A stretch of 8,429 nt of DNA from Cyclobacteriaceae bacterium (lineage in GTDB: Bacteria; Bacteroidota; Bacteroidia; Cytophagales; Cyclobacteriaceae): assembly GCA_028279155.1 (NCBI GenBank), contig JANQST010000354.1:1-8429 (forward strand). Reading direction: 5' to 3'. Shown here one piece after another: positions 7,253-8,429 of this stretch. Within the stretch, counting starts at the first letter, position 1. Each line of letters starts with the position of its first letter. Under the pieces are notes generated by a model, which did no database searches, was not told where the DNA came from, and saw only the letters and a list, made by a program, of their open reading frames with translations. The position numbers and the translations under genes were made by a program.

Positions 7253-8429
7253 TTAGTACTTGGCAGCCTCACCGGCCTGAGGAATCGTTTTCTGGATAAA
7301 CTCTCTTAAATGATCATTGGAGCTAATCAGGTCTTCATTGCGTAAATACATCATATGACCGGAACGGTACCCTCTGAAAGATAAACGATCTTTCATTTTG
7401 CCACTTGGATCGATTTGCCACATCGTGTATTTGGCATCAAAATACTTGGTGGCTCCATCATAATATCCGGATTGAACCATGGTATGTAGGTACGGATTCT
7501 GAGCCATTGCCTGACGCAAGTTTTCTCCAGTGTTATTGCCGTCTCTATCCCAGGGATGCACTGGGCCAAACATGTTGTATTTGACATCTGTTTCGAATTT
7601 GAGTACGTTTTTGTAGTAATAGTTTACTGCCGGTGTAAAGGAATGCAACCATGAGGTTAGTTCAGAATTGAAATCAGGTCGTATTCCAGCTTCCGTACGA
7701 TCAATTCCCTTGTAGCGTGAATCTAGACGACCTACTGTAAATCCTTCATCCCTGAGCAGTTCTTTCCAGTAGAAACTTGTGGGTACATCCAGGTTGTATT
7801 GTAGAATGACTTTTTCGGAAATTCCTGAATACCGGGCCATTGTTTTTGCCGCTTGTGTGCGTTCCGCCTCGTCTACAAAACCGCCTTTGGCAATGACAGG
7901 TAATAATTCTTCTACTGCATATTTCTCTGCTTCTGGCAATACCTCATCCAGATCTTTTTGCTGAAGGTCCGCCGGAAGTTTTTTGTGGTACCAGGCTGCG
8001 GCTGTAAAGTATGGAAGTCTTAGTGCCGCTCCTAAGGGACCATCCCTTCTTCCATTTCCACTGTGAATTCCTAATTCGGTTGGAGAAACCAGGATCACCC
8101 CATTCAAGTACATCCATTGCCTTCCTTGTAGTTCTAATGCCAGACCAGATACACGAGTAGTTCCATAGCTTTCTCCAATTAGATACTTAGGAGATTCCCA
8201 CCGGTTCACCCGAGACACAAAAGTGTTAATCCATTCTGCAAGGTAAGTGATATCAGAATTGACCCCGAAGAATATGCTTCGATCTGTATCTTTCTTTACA
8301 ATTCTTGAATAGCCAGTATTTACCGGGTTTACGAATACAATGTCTGCGACATCCAGAATTGAATTGGGATTGCTCTTTACACCATACGGCTGAATTGGGA
8401 ATCCCTCATCGTCTACCTTTAAAATCATT
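7253..8429 (-). CDS. Serine carboxypeptidase-like protein, peptidase family S10 (C-terminal part, 5' end outside window)
   Basis: The frame is open to the right edge, so the N-terminus is missing. The first visible Met (8428) is almost surely internal, because the alpha/beta-hydrolase core is already under way. Counting from it, 391 residues are seen. The S10 signatures are DIVFVNPVNTGYSR (29-42; the oxyanion/substrate region, usually VDPVGTGYS), the nucleophile elbow GESYGTTR with Ser87, GYYDGATKY with the catalytic Asp324, and YRSGHMMYL with the catalytic His358. The whole Ser-Asp-His triad is thus present and in order, so an active enzyme is likely. Family members remove C-terminal amino acids from peptides, often at acidic pH, and are usually exported; the signal peptide would lie outside this window. 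The gene is 186 bases upstream of the propeller-amidohydrolase gene and points the same way. The closest bacterial relatives are poorly characterised, so its exact specificity is unknown. Confidence 0.92.
   Translation of the reverse strand, partial: MILKVDDEGFPIQPYGVKSNPNSILDVADIVFVNPVNTGYSRIVKKDTDRSIFFGVNSDITYLAEWINTFVSRVNRWESPKYLIGESYGTTRVSGLALELQGRQWMYLNGVILVSPTELGIHSGNGRRDGPLGAALRLPYFTAAAWYHKKLPADLQQKDLDEVLPEAEKYAVEELLPVIAKGGFVDEAERTQAAKTMARYSGISEKVILQYNLDVPTSFYWKELLRDEGFTVGRLDSRYKGIDRTEAGIRPDFNSELTSWLHSFTPAVNYYYKNVLKFETDVKYNMFGPVHPWDRDGNNTGENLRQAMAQNPYLHTMVQSGYYDGATKYFDAKYTMWQIDPSGKMKDRLSFRGYRSGHMMYLRNEDLISSNDHLREFIQKTIPQAGEAAKY

Overview
The window is most likely from a member of the Bacteroidota, probably a Cytophagales-like marine or soil lineage. 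This is inferred from three things: moderate, AT-leaning base composition; few recognisable Shine-Dalgarno sequences; and protein types common in that phylum. Those types are a 7-helix membrane AraC regulator, a beta-propeller/amidohydrolase fusion and a MacB/FtsX-type permease with the usual Bacteroidota N-terminus. No rRNA, tRNA, mobile element, CRISPR array or integration signature was seen.

All six genes lie on the minus strand, so transcription runs from high to low coordinates. In that order: the C-terminal part of a serine carboxypeptidase-like S10 protein enters from the right edge (8429-7253). A 186-base gap follows, with a candidate terminator hairpin and a candidate Bacteroidota-type promoter. 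Next is a 1100-residue exported beta-propeller plus amidohydrolase protein (7066-3764). After 81 bases comes a membrane-embedded AraC-family regulator (3682-2516), after 61 bases an exported YceI-domain protein with an alpha-helical C-terminal extension (2454-1483), and after 52 bases an AlkB-family dioxygenase (1430-822). After 138 bases carrying overlapping inverted repeats, an ABC transporter permease of the MacB/FtsX type starts (683) and runs off the left edge. No gene-free stretch exceeds 300 bases.

Functionally there seem to be two groups. The S10 peptidase-like protein and the propeller-amidohydrolase are both probably exported hydrolases that could act on peptides or related amides; this is inference from family and adjacency. 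The AraC regulator, YceI-like protein and AlkB are close, co-directional and could be one transcript: a membrane sensor, an envelope protein of a lipid-binding fold, and a nucleic-acid dealkylation enzyme. That reads as a possible stress-response set, but nothing in the sequence proves it. The permease looks like a separate unit. I did not find clear evidence of an entirely new system. The most unusual points are the YceI-helical fusion beside a membrane AraC sensor, the non-canonical metal site of the amidohydrolase, and the overlapping inverted repeats between alkB and the permease gene.
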